Below, in pieces: positions 1 to 9,393 of a DNA stretch of 64,000 bases; position 1 is the stretch's first letter; each line of letters opens with the position of its first letter. Origin of the DNA: an uncultured Pelagibacteraceae bacterium (GTDB lineage: Bacteria; Pseudomonadota; Alphaproteobacteria; Pelagibacterales; Pelagibacteraceae). The position numbers and the translations under genes are program-made. The notes under the pieces are model-generated. The model worked only from the letters and a program-made list of their open reading frames with translations. It had not been told where the DNA came from and did not search any database. Where the stretch lies: NCBI GenBank assembly GCA_902523515.1, contig CABYZT010000005.1:28551-92550 (forward strand). The letters run 5' to 3'.

Positions 1-206
1 ACATCAAATTGCTCAACTCCACTTTCTATGATTGTCTTGATTATTTCAGGGTGTGGATTAGTTTTGACTGCATATAAAATTTTTCCTGGGAATTTTTTTA
101 GAAAGAATTTTACAGCAGATTTAATAGAATTCTTTCTTATACAGTAAATTGGCTTTTCAGGTTTCAGCTGATTAACTAATTCCTCAACTGATTTAAATTT
201 TTGCAT
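1..206 (-). CDS. Ornithine/lysine decarboxylase-type PLP enzyme, N-terminal part
   Basis: Only the first 68 codons lie in the window; the gene continues past the left edge. The protein begins MQKFKSVEELVNQL and contains YAVKTNPHPEIIKTI, the N-terminal strand of the fold III (alanine racemase-like) barrel, in which the Lys of YAVK normally carries pyridoxal phosphate. This matches bacterial ornithine/lysine/diaminopimelate decarboxylases, which make polyamines or lysine. The start is fixed by a good Shine-Dalgarno (GGAGGC, complement of 214-219) 7 bases upstream. It is divergent from the regA-like gene across about 160 AT-rich bases. Which amino acid it uses cannot be told from this fragment. 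Confidence 0.8.
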   Translation of the reverse strand, partial: MQKFKSVEELVNQLKPEKPIYCIRKNSIKSAVKFFLKKFPGKILYAVKTNPHPEIIKTIIESGVEQFD

Positions 207-364
207 TTTAAATGCCTCCAAAAAAAATTTAATAAAAAAAAGTCTTTTTAAAAAAAACTTTAATATTTTTTGGCATATAAAGTAAACAACACTAAAGTAA
301 AGCAAATAATTCAAGCCAGAAATGCGCAAAATTCATATATTGTAATTTCCTGCAGAGACCCCAT

Positions 365-937
365 ATGAAGGGTATGAAAGAAGAAGCAAAACTGCAGAAT
401 CTTAGCGATTTTGAGAATAAGTCATTATTAATCGTGGATGATGACAATCCTTTTCGTGAGCGTTTAGCACGGGCGATGGAAAAAAAAGGATTTGAGGTTT
501 TTCAAGCTGAGAGTGTACAAAAAGGAGTTGAATCTGTAAAAACTAAGATACCAGGTTTTGCTGTAGTTGATTTAAGGCTTGGAGATGGTAATGGACTTGA
601 GGTCGTAAAAGAAATTCAGTCTTCAAATAGTAACAGTAGGATTATTATGTTAACTGGTTATGGAAATATTCCAACAGCGGTAGCTGCGATAAAAGAAGGT
701 GCTATAGATTATTTGGCTAAACCTGCTGATGCAGAAGATGTGGAGAAAGCATTATTGGCAGATCCTTCAAAAAAAGCGGCCCCACCAGAAAACCCGATGT
801 CTGCTGACAGAGTCAAGTGGGAACATATACATAGAGTTTTCGAGCTGTGTAATAGGAATGTTTCAGAAACAGCCAGAAGACTGAAAATGCACAGAAGAAC
901 TCTTCAAAGAATTCTATCTAAAAGATCACCTAGATAA
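365..937 (+). CDS. regA: RegA/PrrA/ActR-family redox response regulator
   Basis: A 190-residue two-domain response regulator. The receiver domain carries DDDNPF near residue 25, the phosphoacceptor Asp69 in VVDLRLGDG and a conserved Lys in YLAKP. A proline-rich linker leads to a Fis-type helix-turn-helix ending in ETARRLKMHRRTLQRILSKR. The nearly invariant DNA-binding end is typical of alphaproteobacterial RegA/PrrA/ActR, which control respiration and carbon and nitrogen genes in response to redox state. The partner kinase RegB is not in this window. A second in-frame ATG at 374 is possible. The last 8 bases overlap the convergent bioY gene. Confidence 0.92.
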   Translation: MKGMKEEAKLQNLSDFENKSLLIVDDDNPFRERLARAMEKKGFEVFQAESVQKGVESVKTKIPGFAVVDLRLGDGNGLEVVKEIQSSNSNSRIIMLTGYGNIPTAVAAIKEGAIDYLAKPADAEDVEKALLADPSKKAAPPENPMSADRVKWEHIHRVFELCNRNVSETARRLKMHRRTLQRILSKRSPR

Positions 938-1481
938 ACTTTTTAATTTTAATTATTTGCTTAGTCAAAAGAGCTAAAAGCATAATTTTAAAAATCTCGG
1001 CTAATAGAAACGGTTTTGCACCTAAAGCAAAAATTGGCTTATCCCATCCAATCAATGTTCCAAGCCAAATTAGACCCAGAATATAGATTGTTGAAGTTGC
1101 GATAATTAACTTAAATAAAACAACAAAAAAATTATCATTAAGCTTTATTTTAGAAGCTAAGTACCCAGCCGTTAAAAAACCAATTAAGTAACCCATAGTT
1201 GGTCCGGTAAAGTAAACTAATCCAACGCCTTTTTCAGGAGAATTTGAAAATACAGGAAGCCCTGCAATTCCCTCAATTAAATACAAACCAATTGTAGCTA
1301 GTGCAATTTTATACCCCAAACTTATTCCTAAAAATAATACAACAAATGTTTGCATAGTCATAGGAACTGGGTAGAAGGGAATTTTGATTTTTGCTGATAT
1401 GGTTAGTGCTATTGAACCAAGAACAATAACAACCAGAGATTTAAATAGTTTACCTTGGGTGAGATTTTTTGTTAATTCCAT
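930..1481 (-). CDS. bioY: Biotin transporter BioY (S component)
   Basis: A 183-residue, very hydrophobic protein with about six membrane segments. It has the BioY features IPFYPVPMTMQTFVVL (residues 34-49) and the GPTMGYLIGF region near residues 93-102. BioY is the biotin-binding membrane subunit of ECF-type uptake systems; in some bacteria it works alone or with a shared energy module. No BioM/BioN genes are adjacent, and no biotin synthesis genes are in the window, which fits uptake of the vitamin. It is divergent from polA, and its stop overlaps the end of regA convergently. An AT-rich stretch near 1516-1535 (two TTATAA motifs spaced by 3) lies in the divergent promoter region. Confidence 0.9.
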   Translation of the reverse strand: MELTKNLTQGKLFKSLVVIVLGSIALTISAKIKIPFYPVPMTMQTFVVLFLGISLGYKIALATIGLYLIEGIAGLPVFSNSPEKGVGLVYFTGPTMGYLIGFLTAGYLASKIKLNDNFFVVLFKLIIATSTIYILGLIWLGTLIGWDKPIFALGAKPFLLAEIFKIMLLALLTKQIIKIKKFI

Positions 1482-1595
1482 TGTTAAATAATACTCAAAA
1501 TATAAAAAATAATCTACTTATAATTGTTATAATAATTGAAAGTAAATTTTTTTATATACAGAATATGTTATCATTATAATATTTAATAATACTTC

Positions 1596-4370
1596 ATGAA
1601 TAAAATTCAAAAAACAGATCATTTTTATTTGATTGATGGTTCTGGTTATATTTTTAGAGCTTATTATGCTTTGCCTCCATTGAGTAGAAAAAGCGATGGA
1701 CTTCCAACAGGTGCTGTGAGTGGTTTTTGCAGTATGTTATTTAAATTATTAGAAGATTCAAAATCCAATCAAAACTTGCAAAAGCCAACACATTTTGCAG
1801 TAATATTCGACTCAGCAAGAAAAACTTTTAGAAATGAAATTTATAGTGATTATAAAGCTAATAGATCTGAGGCGCCTGACGATTTAGCTCCACAATTTGA
1901 GTATATAAGAAAATCAGTCCTAGCGTTTAATTTGCCATCTGTGGATCTTCCTAATTATGAAGCAGATGATTTAATAGCTACATATGTTGATCAAATTCTT
2001 AAAAAGGGTGCAAAGGTTACAATTGTTTCATCAGATAAAGATTTAATGCAGCTTTACAAAAAAGGGGTTCGAATTTTTGACCCTATGAAAAATAAATTTA
2101 TAACTGATGATGATGTCGTAAAAAAATTTGGAGTAGATGCATCAAAAGTTATTGATGTTCAATCTTTAGCAGGTGACAGTAGTGACAATGTACCTGGTGT
2201 TCCAGGTATAGGTATTAAGACAGCTGCAGAGCTTATTAATAAATATGGCACTTTAGAAAACTTGCTGAAATCTGCTCATGAGATTAAGCAAAATAAAAGA
2301 AGAGAAACATTAATTGAGAACAAGGATAAAGCATTAATAAGTAAAAAACTTGTAACACTAGATCACAACTCTCCTGTTGATAGGGAGTTAAATGAATTTA
2401 AATTGCAAAATATAGATAAAGATAAATTATATAAATTTTTAAGAGAAATGGAATTTAATAGGTTGTTAAGCTCTGCAATTTCTGCTTATGGAGAACCTGA
2501 GCTAGAAAGTAATAAGATTGAAACTCAAAATCTAGAAAAACAACAAACAATTAATAACAAAAATTATTATTTAATTAATAGCTTAGATGAAATTGATAAA
2601 TGGATAGAAGAGGCTGAAGAAGTTGGTGAAGTCGCTGTAGATACAGAAACTACATCATTAGATCCTCATCAAGCAGATCTAGTAGGTATTTCTCTTTGCT
2701 CTAAAGTTGGAAAAGCATGTTATATACCAGTTGGTCATAAGTCACCTAAGTGTCTTAAAAAAGATGCAGTAATTAAAAAATTAAAAAAAATATTAGAAGA
2801 CCCAAGTATAAAAAAAATAGGTCAAAATATAAAATTTGATTTTATTGTATTTTATAAGTGTGGAATAACGCTTTCCTCAATGGAAGATACAATGCTGATG
2901 TCTTATGTATTAGATGCAGGAAAAAATAGACATAATATGGATACTTTATCAGAAATTCATTTAGGGCATAAAACTATTTCTTTTAAAGAGATGGTAGGCA
3001 CAGGGAAGAAAGAAATTAATTTTAGTGAGGTAGAATTAAATAAAGCAAAAGATTACGCTGCTGAAGATGCTGATGTTACTTTTAGATTATATAAGAAATT
3101 TATCAAAAATTTAAAATCAGAAAAAATGATAAATATTTATGAAATTTTTGAAAAGCCATTAATTAAAATTCTTGCATTTATGGAAATAGAGGGAGTTGAA
3201 ATTGATAGTAGGTTTTTAAAATCTCTTTCATCTAAATTTGAAAAAAAAATCCAAAAACTTGAAAAAGAAGTCTTTAAAATTTCTAAAAAAGAATTCAACA
3301 TCGCATCCCCAAAGCAATTAGGTGAAATAATTTATAATGACTTGAAAATAGCTGGATTAAAAAAAACTAAAAAAGGAAGTTTTGCAACAAGTGCAAGTGT
3401 TTTAGAGGATTTAGCTTTCAAAGGTCATGAGTTTCCAAAATTAATTTTAGACTGGAGACAAGTTTCAAAATTAAAAAATACCTATTCAGATGCTTTACCT
3501 GAACATTTAAACCCAAATACAAAAAGAGTTCATACTTCGTTTTTGCTGGCTGCTACAACGACTGGAAGACTAGCATCTAGTGATCCCAACTTACAAAACA
3601 TACCAATTAAATCAGAAGATGGAAAAGATATAAGAAAAGCTTTCACTGCAAAAAAAGGGCACCTATTAATTTCTGCGGATTACAATCAAATTGAGATGAG
3701 AATTTTAGCAGACCTGGCAGATGTAAAAGAGCTAAAAAAAGCTTTCAAAAATAAAGAAGATATTCACTCTTTAACAGCTAGCCAAATATTTAATATTGAT
3801 ATTAAAAAAGTTAATCAAGATCACAGAAGAAAGGCTAAGGCTATTAATTTTGGAATTATTTATGGTATTTCACAATATGGATTAGCTAAGCAAATAAACG
3901 TTTCTAACTATGAGGCAGAGCAATTTTTGAATTCATATTTTGCTAAATTTCCAGAAATTAAAGTTTATATGGATAATACAATTAAATTTTGTAGGAAAAG
4001 TGGATATGTTAACAATATTTTTGGACGAAGATCTCACTTTAATGGAATAAATGACAAAAACTTTAATGTTAGAAATTTTCAAGAACGTGCTGCAATTAAC
4101 GCTCCCATTCAAGGTTCTGCTTCTGAAGTAATGAGATTAGCTATGATAAGATTGGACAAGAAATTATCAGAGGAAAAAAATTTTAATTCAAAAATGCTCT
4201 TGCAAATTCATGATGAATTAATTTTTGAAATTCCAAAAAAAGATGAAAAAGTAATGATTAAATTAATTGAGAAAGAAATGACAAGTGTGGCTCAGAGTGA
4301 TTATCATTCTTTTTCAACTCCTTTAACAGTTGATATTAATGTTGGAGATAATTGGGGTATGTTACATTAA
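1596..4370 (+). CDS. polA: DNA polymerase I
   Basis: At 924 residues this is full-length Pol I. Residues 1-300 form the 5'-3' flap exonuclease (YLIDGSGYIFRAYYALPPL, YEADDLIA, GDSSDNVPGVPGIG). Residues 330-515 form a 3'-5' proofreading exonuclease with its acidic residues intact (VAVDTETTSLDPH, IGQNIKFD, YAAEDADVTFRL). The rest is the family A polymerase, with SADYNQIEMRILA (motif A), RRKAKAINFGIIYG (motif B) and LLQIHDELIFE (motif C). It fills gaps in repair and removes primers in Okazaki fragments. It stands alone between bioY (divergent) and the chvI-like regulator. All three activities look intact. Confidence 0.97.
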   Translation: MNKIQKTDHFYLIDGSGYIFRAYYALPPLSRKSDGLPTGAVSGFCSMLFKLLEDSKSNQNLQKPTHFAVIFDSARKTFRNEIYSDYKANRSEAPDDLAPQFEYIRKSVLAFNLPSVDLPNYEADDLIATYVDQILKKGAKVTIVSSDKDLMQLYKKGVRIFDPMKNKFITDDDVVKKFGVDASKVIDVQSLAGDSSDNVPGVPGIGIKTAAELINKYGTLENLLKSAHEIKQNKRRETLIENKDKALISKKLVTLDHNSPVDRELNEFKLQNIDKDKLYKFLREMEFNRLLSSAISAYGEPELESNKIETQNLEKQQTINNKNYYLINSLDEIDKWIEEAEEVGEVAVDTETTSLDPHQADLVGISLCSKVGKACYIPVGHKSPKCLKKDAVIKKLKKILEDPSIKKIGQNIKFDFIVFYKCGITLSSMEDTMLMSYVLDAGKNRHNMDTLSEIHLGHKTISFKEMVGTGKKEINFSEVELNKAKDYAAEDADVTFRLYKKFIKNLKSEKMINIYEIFEKPLIKILAFMEIEGVEIDSRFLKSLSSKFEKKIQKLEKEVFKISKKEFNIASPKQLGEIIYNDLKIAGLKKTKKGSFATSASVLEDLAFKGHEFPKLILDWRQVSKLKNTYSDALPEHLNPNTKRVHTSFLLAATTTGRLASSDPNLQNIPIKSEDGKDIRKAFTAKKGHLLISADYNQIEMRILADLADVKELKKAFKNKEDIHSLTASQIFNIDIKKVNQDHRRKAKAINFGIIYGISQYGLAKQINVSNYEAEQFLNSYFAKFPEIKVYMDNTIKFCRKSGYVNNIFGRRSHFNGINDKNFNVRNFQERAAINAPIQGSASEVMRLAMIRLDKKLSEEKNFNSKMLLQIHDELIFEIPKKDEKVMIKLIEKEMTSVAQSDYHSFSTPLTVDINVGDNWGMLH

Positions 4371-4420
4371 ATTTATAACATTGCCCAAATTAGGACAATT
4401 TAGTATTTTTAAACTACTTT

Positions 4421-5128
4421 ATGCAAAAACAAACAATAGCTTTGATTGATGACGATAGAAATATTTTAACAAGTTTGAGTATCGCATTAGAAAAAGAGGG
4501 CTTTAATGTTCAAACATACATTGATGGTGAAAGCGCATTAATCGGTTTAACCAGAATGCCACCTGACTTAGCTGTCATAGATATAAAGATGCCCAAGATG
4601 GATGGAGAAGAATTACTAAAAAAACTTCGAAAAAAAACTTCCTTACCAGTAATTTTTTTAACATCTAAAGATGATGAAATTGATGAGTTGTTAGGTCTAA
4701 AGCTGGGCGCAGATGATTTTGTAAAAAAATCAGGAGGTTTTTCTATAAAAGTTTTGATTGAAAGAATTAGAGTGCAGCTAAGAAAAAAAGATTCAAATAA
4801 TATTCTAGAGGAAAATAAAAGCCTTATATCTCATGGAAGATTAAAATTAGATCCATCACAACTCGAGTGTGAATGGAATGGAAAACAGCTGCCTGATAAA
4901 TTGACAACAACTGAGTTTTTAATCGTTAAAGAATTAGCAAAGAGGCCTGGTATAATTAAAGAAAGAGCTCAGCTTATGGATATAGCTTACCGAGAGGATA
5001 CAGATATTGAGGATAGAACTATTGATAGTCATGTAAAAAGAATTAGAAAAAAATTTAAAAAAGTAGATCCTGATTTTTCAGCTATTGAAACTAGGTATGG
5101 TAGTGGATATAGATGGAATGTTAGCTAA
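4421..5128 (+). CDS. chvI: ChvI-like OmpR-family response regulator
   Basis: A 235-residue response regulator. The receiver has acidic residues in ALIDDDRNIL, phosphoacceptor Asp54 in AVIDIKMPKMDG and a Lys near residue 104 (ADDFVKK). The C-terminal winged helix is OmpR/PhoB type (SHVKRIRKK and TRYGSGYRW). The immediately following kinase gene starts in the TAATG that ends this one, so the pair is translationally coupled. Sequence style and the downstream ahcY match the alphaproteobacterial ChvI-ChvG (ExoR-ChvGI) system, which senses acid or envelope stress. The actual stimulus here is unknown. Confidence 0.88.
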   Translation: MQKQTIALIDDDRNILTSLSIALEKEGFNVQTYIDGESALIGLTRMPPDLAVIDIKMPKMDGEELLKKLRKKTSLPVIFLTSKDDEIDELLGLKLGADDFVKKSGGFSIKVLIERIRVQLRKKDSNNILEENKSLISHGRLKLDPSQLECEWNGKQLPDKLTTTEFLIVKELAKRPGIIKERAQLMDIAYREDTDIEDRTIDSHVKRIRKKFKKVDPDFSAIETRYGSGYRWNVS

Positions 5129-6669
5129 TGTTTAGTAAATACTTAAAAACTCTTTCTATATTAAAAAAATTTTTATTTATAAATTTTGTAATTTTTACAA
5201 TTATTGGACTGTTTACATTCATATATCTAAACAATATTCAGCCAAGTTTAATAAAAAAAAAATCTCAAAACCATACAAACATTATTAACAACACCATTGA
5301 TAATATTTTAAGGCTAGATGTTAAATTCCAATCAGACGATATTAGAAGATTTTTATTTTCTACAAGGTTTATTTTTCAGAATTTAGATAGAGTAATATTT
5401 TTTGACGATCAACTTAACCTTATTGGAGACACTGATACTTTAGATCTTGATCCAAGATCATTCTCTACAAGACTTGATAAAATTGAATTTGAAACTTTAG
5501 ATAGTGAGGAAATAGAAAAAACTATTGAGGAAAAAAATATAAAAATTGATGAAAAAAAACCTGTTTCATTCAAAGATATATTAAAAAATTATTCTAGTTC
5601 TGAAAATTTAGGAGCTCCTTACACATTTACGCAAGAAGGTTTAAATCAATTTAATGTAACAACAATTAAGAATGTTACAAAGAATGAAATTAATCTTGGT
5701 TATGTAGCTATTACAGAAAACGCTAATGAAATAAAGACAGCGATAAATGAGAGAAAAGCATTTGTAATAAGAACAGCTGTATCTGTAGGATTTGTAATAT
5801 TAATTTTTTCTTTTGTTTTAAGTAGATATTTTATTAAACCAATACAAAATCTCGTTGGATATACAATTCGTATCAAAGAAAAAAGTCAAATTAAACCAGG
5901 TATTGAAAATTTAAAAAAAAGAAATGATGAATTAGGACTTTTATCTAATTCTTTAGAAGATATGACAAATGAGCTTCAAAATAGAGTTACACATGCAGAA
6001 AACTTTTCGACAGATTTAGTTCATGAAATTAGAAATCCATTAGCATCTTTAAAAAGTGCATCAGAAATTTTACAAGACACAAATGATAGCGAACAAAGAA
6101 ATAGATTATTGAATATACTTAGTCATGATGTTCAAAGAATAGAAAGATTAATTACTGATTATTCTCAAATGTTAAAGGACGAAGTTGCTTTAAGTAAAGA
6201 AAAAATGAAAAAAATTGATATTGAACCTATCATTCAATCTGTTGTTGATGATTATAACAACATTCATCAAGTGAAAAAAGGAATTAAAATTGAATATAAA
6301 AATGATGGAAAAAATAAATATTTAATAAATGGTATAGAAAACAGAATTGAACAAATCATTGCAAATTTATTAGATAATTCAATATCATTTAGTAAAGACG
6401 GCACTAATGTTTTTGTTGATGTTTCTGTTAATGGGAAAAATCAAATATCAATCAAAATTATTGATGAAGGACAAGGATTTAAAGAAAAAGACACGTCAAG
6501 AATATTTAAAAGATTTTATAGTAATAGACCTGAAAAATTTGGAGAACACTCAGGCTTAGGTTTAAATATTGTAAAAAACTTGGTTGAACTCCACGATGGT
6601 GAAATTGTAGCATCTAATCGTATTGATAAAGAAGGAGCAATGATAGAGATAAGATTTCCCAATGTTTAA
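5128..6669 (+). CDS. chvG: ChvG-like sensor histidine kinase
   Basis: A 513-residue membrane kinase. One membrane helix is at about residues 14-34, followed by a periplasmic sensor region, a second helix near 210-230, a HAMP linker, and a HisKA domain with His299 in DLVHEIRNPLASLKS. The HATPase has the N box (NLLDNSISFS), DEGQGF and SGLGLNIV. It should phosphorylate the response regulator encoded upstream, with which it overlaps by one base. In rhizobia the genes after chvG are hprK and phosphotransferase components and then ahcY; here ahcY follows directly, so that block is missing. Confidence 0.9.
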   Translation: MFSKYLKTLSILKKFLFINFVIFTIIGLFTFIYLNNIQPSLIKKKSQNHTNIINNTIDNILRLDVKFQSDDIRRFLFSTRFIFQNLDRVIFFDDQLNLIGDTDTLDLDPRSFSTRLDKIEFETLDSEEIEKTIEEKNIKIDEKKPVSFKDILKNYSSSENLGAPYTFTQEGLNQFNVTTIKNVTKNEINLGYVAITENANEIKTAINERKAFVIRTAVSVGFVILIFSFVLSRYFIKPIQNLVGYTIRIKEKSQIKPGIENLKKRNDELGLLSNSLEDMTNELQNRVTHAENFSTDLVHEIRNPLASLKSASEILQDTNDSEQRNRLLNILSHDVQRIERLITDYSQMLKDEVALSKEKMKKIDIEPIIQSVVDDYNNIHQVKKGIKIEYKNDGKNKYLINGIENRIEQIIANLLDNSISFSKDGTNVFVDVSVNGKNQISIKIIDEGQGFKEKDTSRIFKRFYSNRPEKFGEHSGLGLNIVKNLVELHDGEIVASNRIDKEGAMIEIRFPNV

Positions 6670-6711
6670 TCATCTCTTGATAAATAAATACTTAGCTGTA
6701 TAAAGCTTGCC

Positions 6712-7998
6712 ATGGAAGATTATAAAGTAAAAAACATTGCTCAAGCTGAATTTGGTAGAAAAGAAATATCAATAGCTGAAAGTGAAATGCCTGGTTTAAT
6801 GGCATTACGAGAAGAGTATTCTAAAGATAAACCATTAAAGGGTGCAAGAATAATTGGATGTCTACATATGACAATTCAAACAGCTGTATTAATCGAAACT
6901 TTAGTTGCATTAGGTGCTGAAGTTCGTTGGTCTTCTTGTAATATTTTTTCAACTCAAGATCATGCGGCTGCTGCAATTGCAAAGGCTGGGATCCCTGTTT
7001 ATGCCTGGAAAGGTGAAACAGAAGAGGAATATTTATGGTGCATTAAACAAACTATAGTTGGAAAACCTGACTGGAAGCCTAACATGTTATTAGATGACGG
7101 TGGAGATTTAACAGCTATCATGCATAACGAGTATCAGGATTTAATGAAAGATATTAAAGGTGTTTCAGAGGAAACTACCACTGGAATTAAAGCACTAAAT
7201 AAAATGGAAAAAGATAAATCCCTTTTAGTTCCAGCAATAAACGTGAATGACTCTGTTACAAAATCAAAATTTGATAATTTATATGGATGCAGAGAAAGTT
7301 TAGTTGACGGAATAAGAAGAGCTACTGATGTAATGATGTCTGGAAAAATTGCAATTGTTGCTGGTTTTGGAGACGTTGGAAAAGGAAGTGCTGCATCTTT
7401 AAGACAAAGTGGTGCTAGAGTTTTAGTTACTGAGGCAGATCCAATTTGTGCTCTCCAAGCTGCAATGGAAGGTTATGAAGTGGTATTAATGGAGGAGGCT
7501 ATAAGTAGAGCGGATATAGTTGTAACAGCCACAGGCAACAAAGATATCGTTACTGCAGACCATATGAGAGATATGAAGGATAGAGCCATCTTATGTAATA
7601 TTGGTCACTTTGATAATGAAATACAAGTTGAGGCTCTTAAGAATTATAAGTGGACTGAAGTAAAACCTCAAGTGCATGAAATAGAGTTGCCTAGTGGTAA
7701 AAGAATTATTCTTTTAGCTGAAGGAAGATTGGTTAATCTTGGTTGTGCGACTGGACATCCAAGTTTTGTAATGAGTGCATCATTTACTAATCAAGTTATT
7801 GCTCAAATAGAACTTTGGCATAATCATAAAAATTATGAAAATAAAGTTTATGTACTTCCAAAACATTTAGATGAAAAAGTAGCAACTTTGCATTTAAAAA
7901 AAGTTGGAGCAAAACTAACAAAATTATCAAAAGAGCAAGCAGATTATATAAGCGTTGGAACAGAAGGTCCTTTCAAACCAGATGCCTATCGCTATTAA
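6712..7998 (+). CDS. ahcY: Adenosylhomocysteinase (SAH hydrolase)
   Basis: It hydrolyses S-adenosylhomocysteine to adenosine and homocysteine, removing the inhibitory product of methyltransferases. The 428-residue protein has the NAD-binding [15 protein letters not shown] at residues 218-232, [23 protein letters not shown], and ends KPDAYRY, the family's conserved C-terminus needed for cofactor binding. Its length is close to the ~430-residue form, shorter than the ~465-residue forms of many bacteria that carry an extra insert. The start is preceded by 42 AT-rich bases; I recognise no SAH or SAM riboswitch there. The tsaE gene begins inside its last codons. Confidence 0.97.
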   Translation: MEDYKVKNIAQAEFGRKEISIAESEMPGLMALREEYSKDKPLKGARIIGCLHMTIQTAVLIETLVALGAEVRWSSCNIFSTQDHAAAAIAKAGIPVYAWKGETEEEYLWCIKQTIVGKPDWKPNMLLDDGGDLTAIMHNEYQDLMKDIKGVSEETTTGIKALNKMEKDKSLLVPAINVNDSVTKSKFDNLYGCRESLVDGIRRATDVMMSGKIAIVAGFGDVGKGSAASLRQSGARVLVTEADPICALQAAMEGYEVVLMEEAISRADIVVTATGNKDIVTADHMRDMKDRAILCNIGHFDNEIQVEALKNYKWTEVKPQVHEIELPSGKRIILLAEGRLVNLGCATGHPSFVMSASFTNQVIAQIELWHNHKNYENKVYVLPKHLDEKVATLHLKKVGAKLTKLSKEQADYISVGTEGPFKPDAYRY

Positions 7999-8431
7999 AG
8001 ATAGCACAATCGATATCACTTCAGAGAAGTTAACCAAAGAATTAGCTAAAGAATTTACAAAATATCTTAAAGGCGGCGAGTTTGTTTTTTTATATGGAGA
8101 GATGGGCGTTGGTAAAACAACCTTTATTAAATATTTTATAAATGAGTACCAAAAAATAAATAATTTAACAGAAACAGAAATTACAAGCCCTACTTTTAGT
8201 TTATTAAATGAGTATCAGGTAAAAGATATAAGAATAAAACATTATGATTTATTTAGAATTAATAGGAAAGAAGATATCAATAATTTGGATATTTTTGAAA
8301 AAGATAATAAATTAATAACATTTATAGAATGGCCACAATTGATTGCTGATAAACAAGATATAAAATTTATAACTTTAACATTTAATTATTTAAATCAATT
8401 AAATGATAGAACTGTAGATATAAAAGTTTAA
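7982..8431 (+). CDS. tsaE: tRNA threonylcarbamoyladenosine biosynthesis ATPase TsaE
   Basis: A 149-residue P-loop protein of the TsaE/YjeE family, the ATPase that works with TsaB and TsaD to make t6A37 in tRNAs reading ANN codons. The Walker A motif [10 protein letters not shown] is clear, followed by [11 protein letters not shown] and the Walker B-like HYDLFRI, then FIEWPQ. I chose the ATG at 7982 ([12 protein letters not shown]); the longer frame from 7955 adds only nine residues that overlap ahcY and has no better ribosome site. It overlaps the end of ahcY by 17 bases and leads into amgK 16 bases later, a gene order seen in other alphaproteobacteria. Confidence 0.92.
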   Translation: MPIAIKDSTIDITSEKLTKELAKEFTKYLKGGEFVFLYGEMGVGKTTFIKYFINEYQKINNLTETEITSPTFSLLNEYQVKDIRIKHYDLFRINRKEDINNLDIFEKDNKLITFIEWPQLIADKQDIKFITLTFNYLNQLNDRTVDIKV

Positions 8432-8447
8432 ATTAAAACTTATTTTA

Positions 8448-9389
8448 ATGAAAAGCTTAGTAAAATTGAAAAAAATAAAAGGTGATGCGTCCTTTAGAGA
8501 ATTTTATAGAAACAGAGAAAATAAATCTATTATTGTAGTATCCAAGAAAGAAAAGTTAAAAAATCTTTTAATTTATGATGCGATAAATAAAATTTTAATT
8601 AAAAATAAAATTTTAGCACCAATTCTATTAAGTGAAAATTACACAAATAATTATATAGAAATAAATGACTTTGGAGATCAAACTTTGTTTCAAATTTTAA
8701 AAAACAAAAAGAATAAATATCTCATTTTTAAAAAAATAATAAAAATTTTAAATAAAATACAATCAATAAAAGATAAAAAAGTAAAAAATTTTAAAAACAA
8801 ATCATATAAAGTTCAAGAATATAAAAACAAAATATTGTTTGACGAAACTAAACTTTTTTGTGACTGGTATGTACCAAAGATGTTGTCTAAATACAGAAGT
8901 ACTCAATTTAAAAAAAAATTTAGATTAGAGATAAAAAAATTATTATCAAAATTAAATTATAAAAATGTTACATTTGTTCATAGAGATTTTCATGTTTCAA
9001 ATTTGATTTATTACAATAAAAAAATTGCAGTAATAGATAGTCAAGATGCACTAATTGGCAATAGAGCTTACGATTTAGCATCTTTAATTGACGATGTAAG
9101 ATTAAAAACATCTAATGAACTAAAAGAGAAAGTATTTAAATTTTACATCAAAACAAATAAAAAAATTGATTTGAAAAAATTTAAAAAAGATTTTGAAATA
9201 TTATCTGTTTTAAGAAATTTTAAAATAATCGGTATATTTATGCGTTTAGCTGAGAGAGATAATAAAAAAAAATATCTTAAATTAATTCCCTACGCATGGG
9301 AAATGATTAATTATAGAATTAAAGAGCAAAATGAATTCAATAATTTGATATTGCTATTAAAAAATAATTTTCCAAAATATATAAGGTAG
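8448..9389 (+). CDS. amgK: Anomeric MurNAc/GlcNAc kinase AmgK (APH-fold)
   Basis: A 313-residue aminoglycoside-phosphotransferase-fold kinase. The N-terminus GDASFREFYR is the family's nucleotide loop. The catalytic loop is FVHRDFHVSNLIY, and the metal-binding Asp is in AVIDSQDALIGNRAYDLASL. Together with the next gene it matches AmgK-MurU, which phosphorylates recovered MurNAc on the anomeric carbon and converts it to UDP-MurNAc, bypassing de novo synthesis (known in Pseudomonas and Caulobacter). It is unusually lysine- and asparagine-rich, as expected from AT bias. It is followed 4 bases later by the nucleotidyltransferase gene. Substrate is inferred from gene context. Confidence 0.8.
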   Translation: MKSLVKLKKIKGDASFREFYRNRENKSIIVVSKKEKLKNLLIYDAINKILIKNKILAPILLSENYTNNYIEINDFGDQTLFQILKNKKNKYLIFKKIIKILNKIQSIKDKKVKNFKNKSYKVQEYKNKILFDETKLFCDWYVPKMLSKYRSTQFKKKFRLEIKKLLSKLNYKNVTFVHRDFHVSNLIYYNKKIAVIDSQDALIGNRAYDLASLIDDVRLKTSNELKEKVFKFYIKTNKKIDLKKFKKDFEILSVLRNFKIIGIFMRLAERDNKKKYLKLIPYAWEMINYRIKEQNEFNNLILLLKNNFPKYIR

Positions 9390-9393
9390 AGTT

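Noticed and set aside
207..364. Structured leader before the decarboxylase (AAAGT / ACTTT arms)
   Set aside because: The arms are short and A/T-only; no known polyamine-responsive RNA could be recognised.
6670..6711. Possible SAM or SAH riboswitch before ahcY (AGCT motifs, AAAGCTTGCC next to the start)
   Set aside because: Only 42 bases are available and I could not identify a supported fold or the conserved core of any class.
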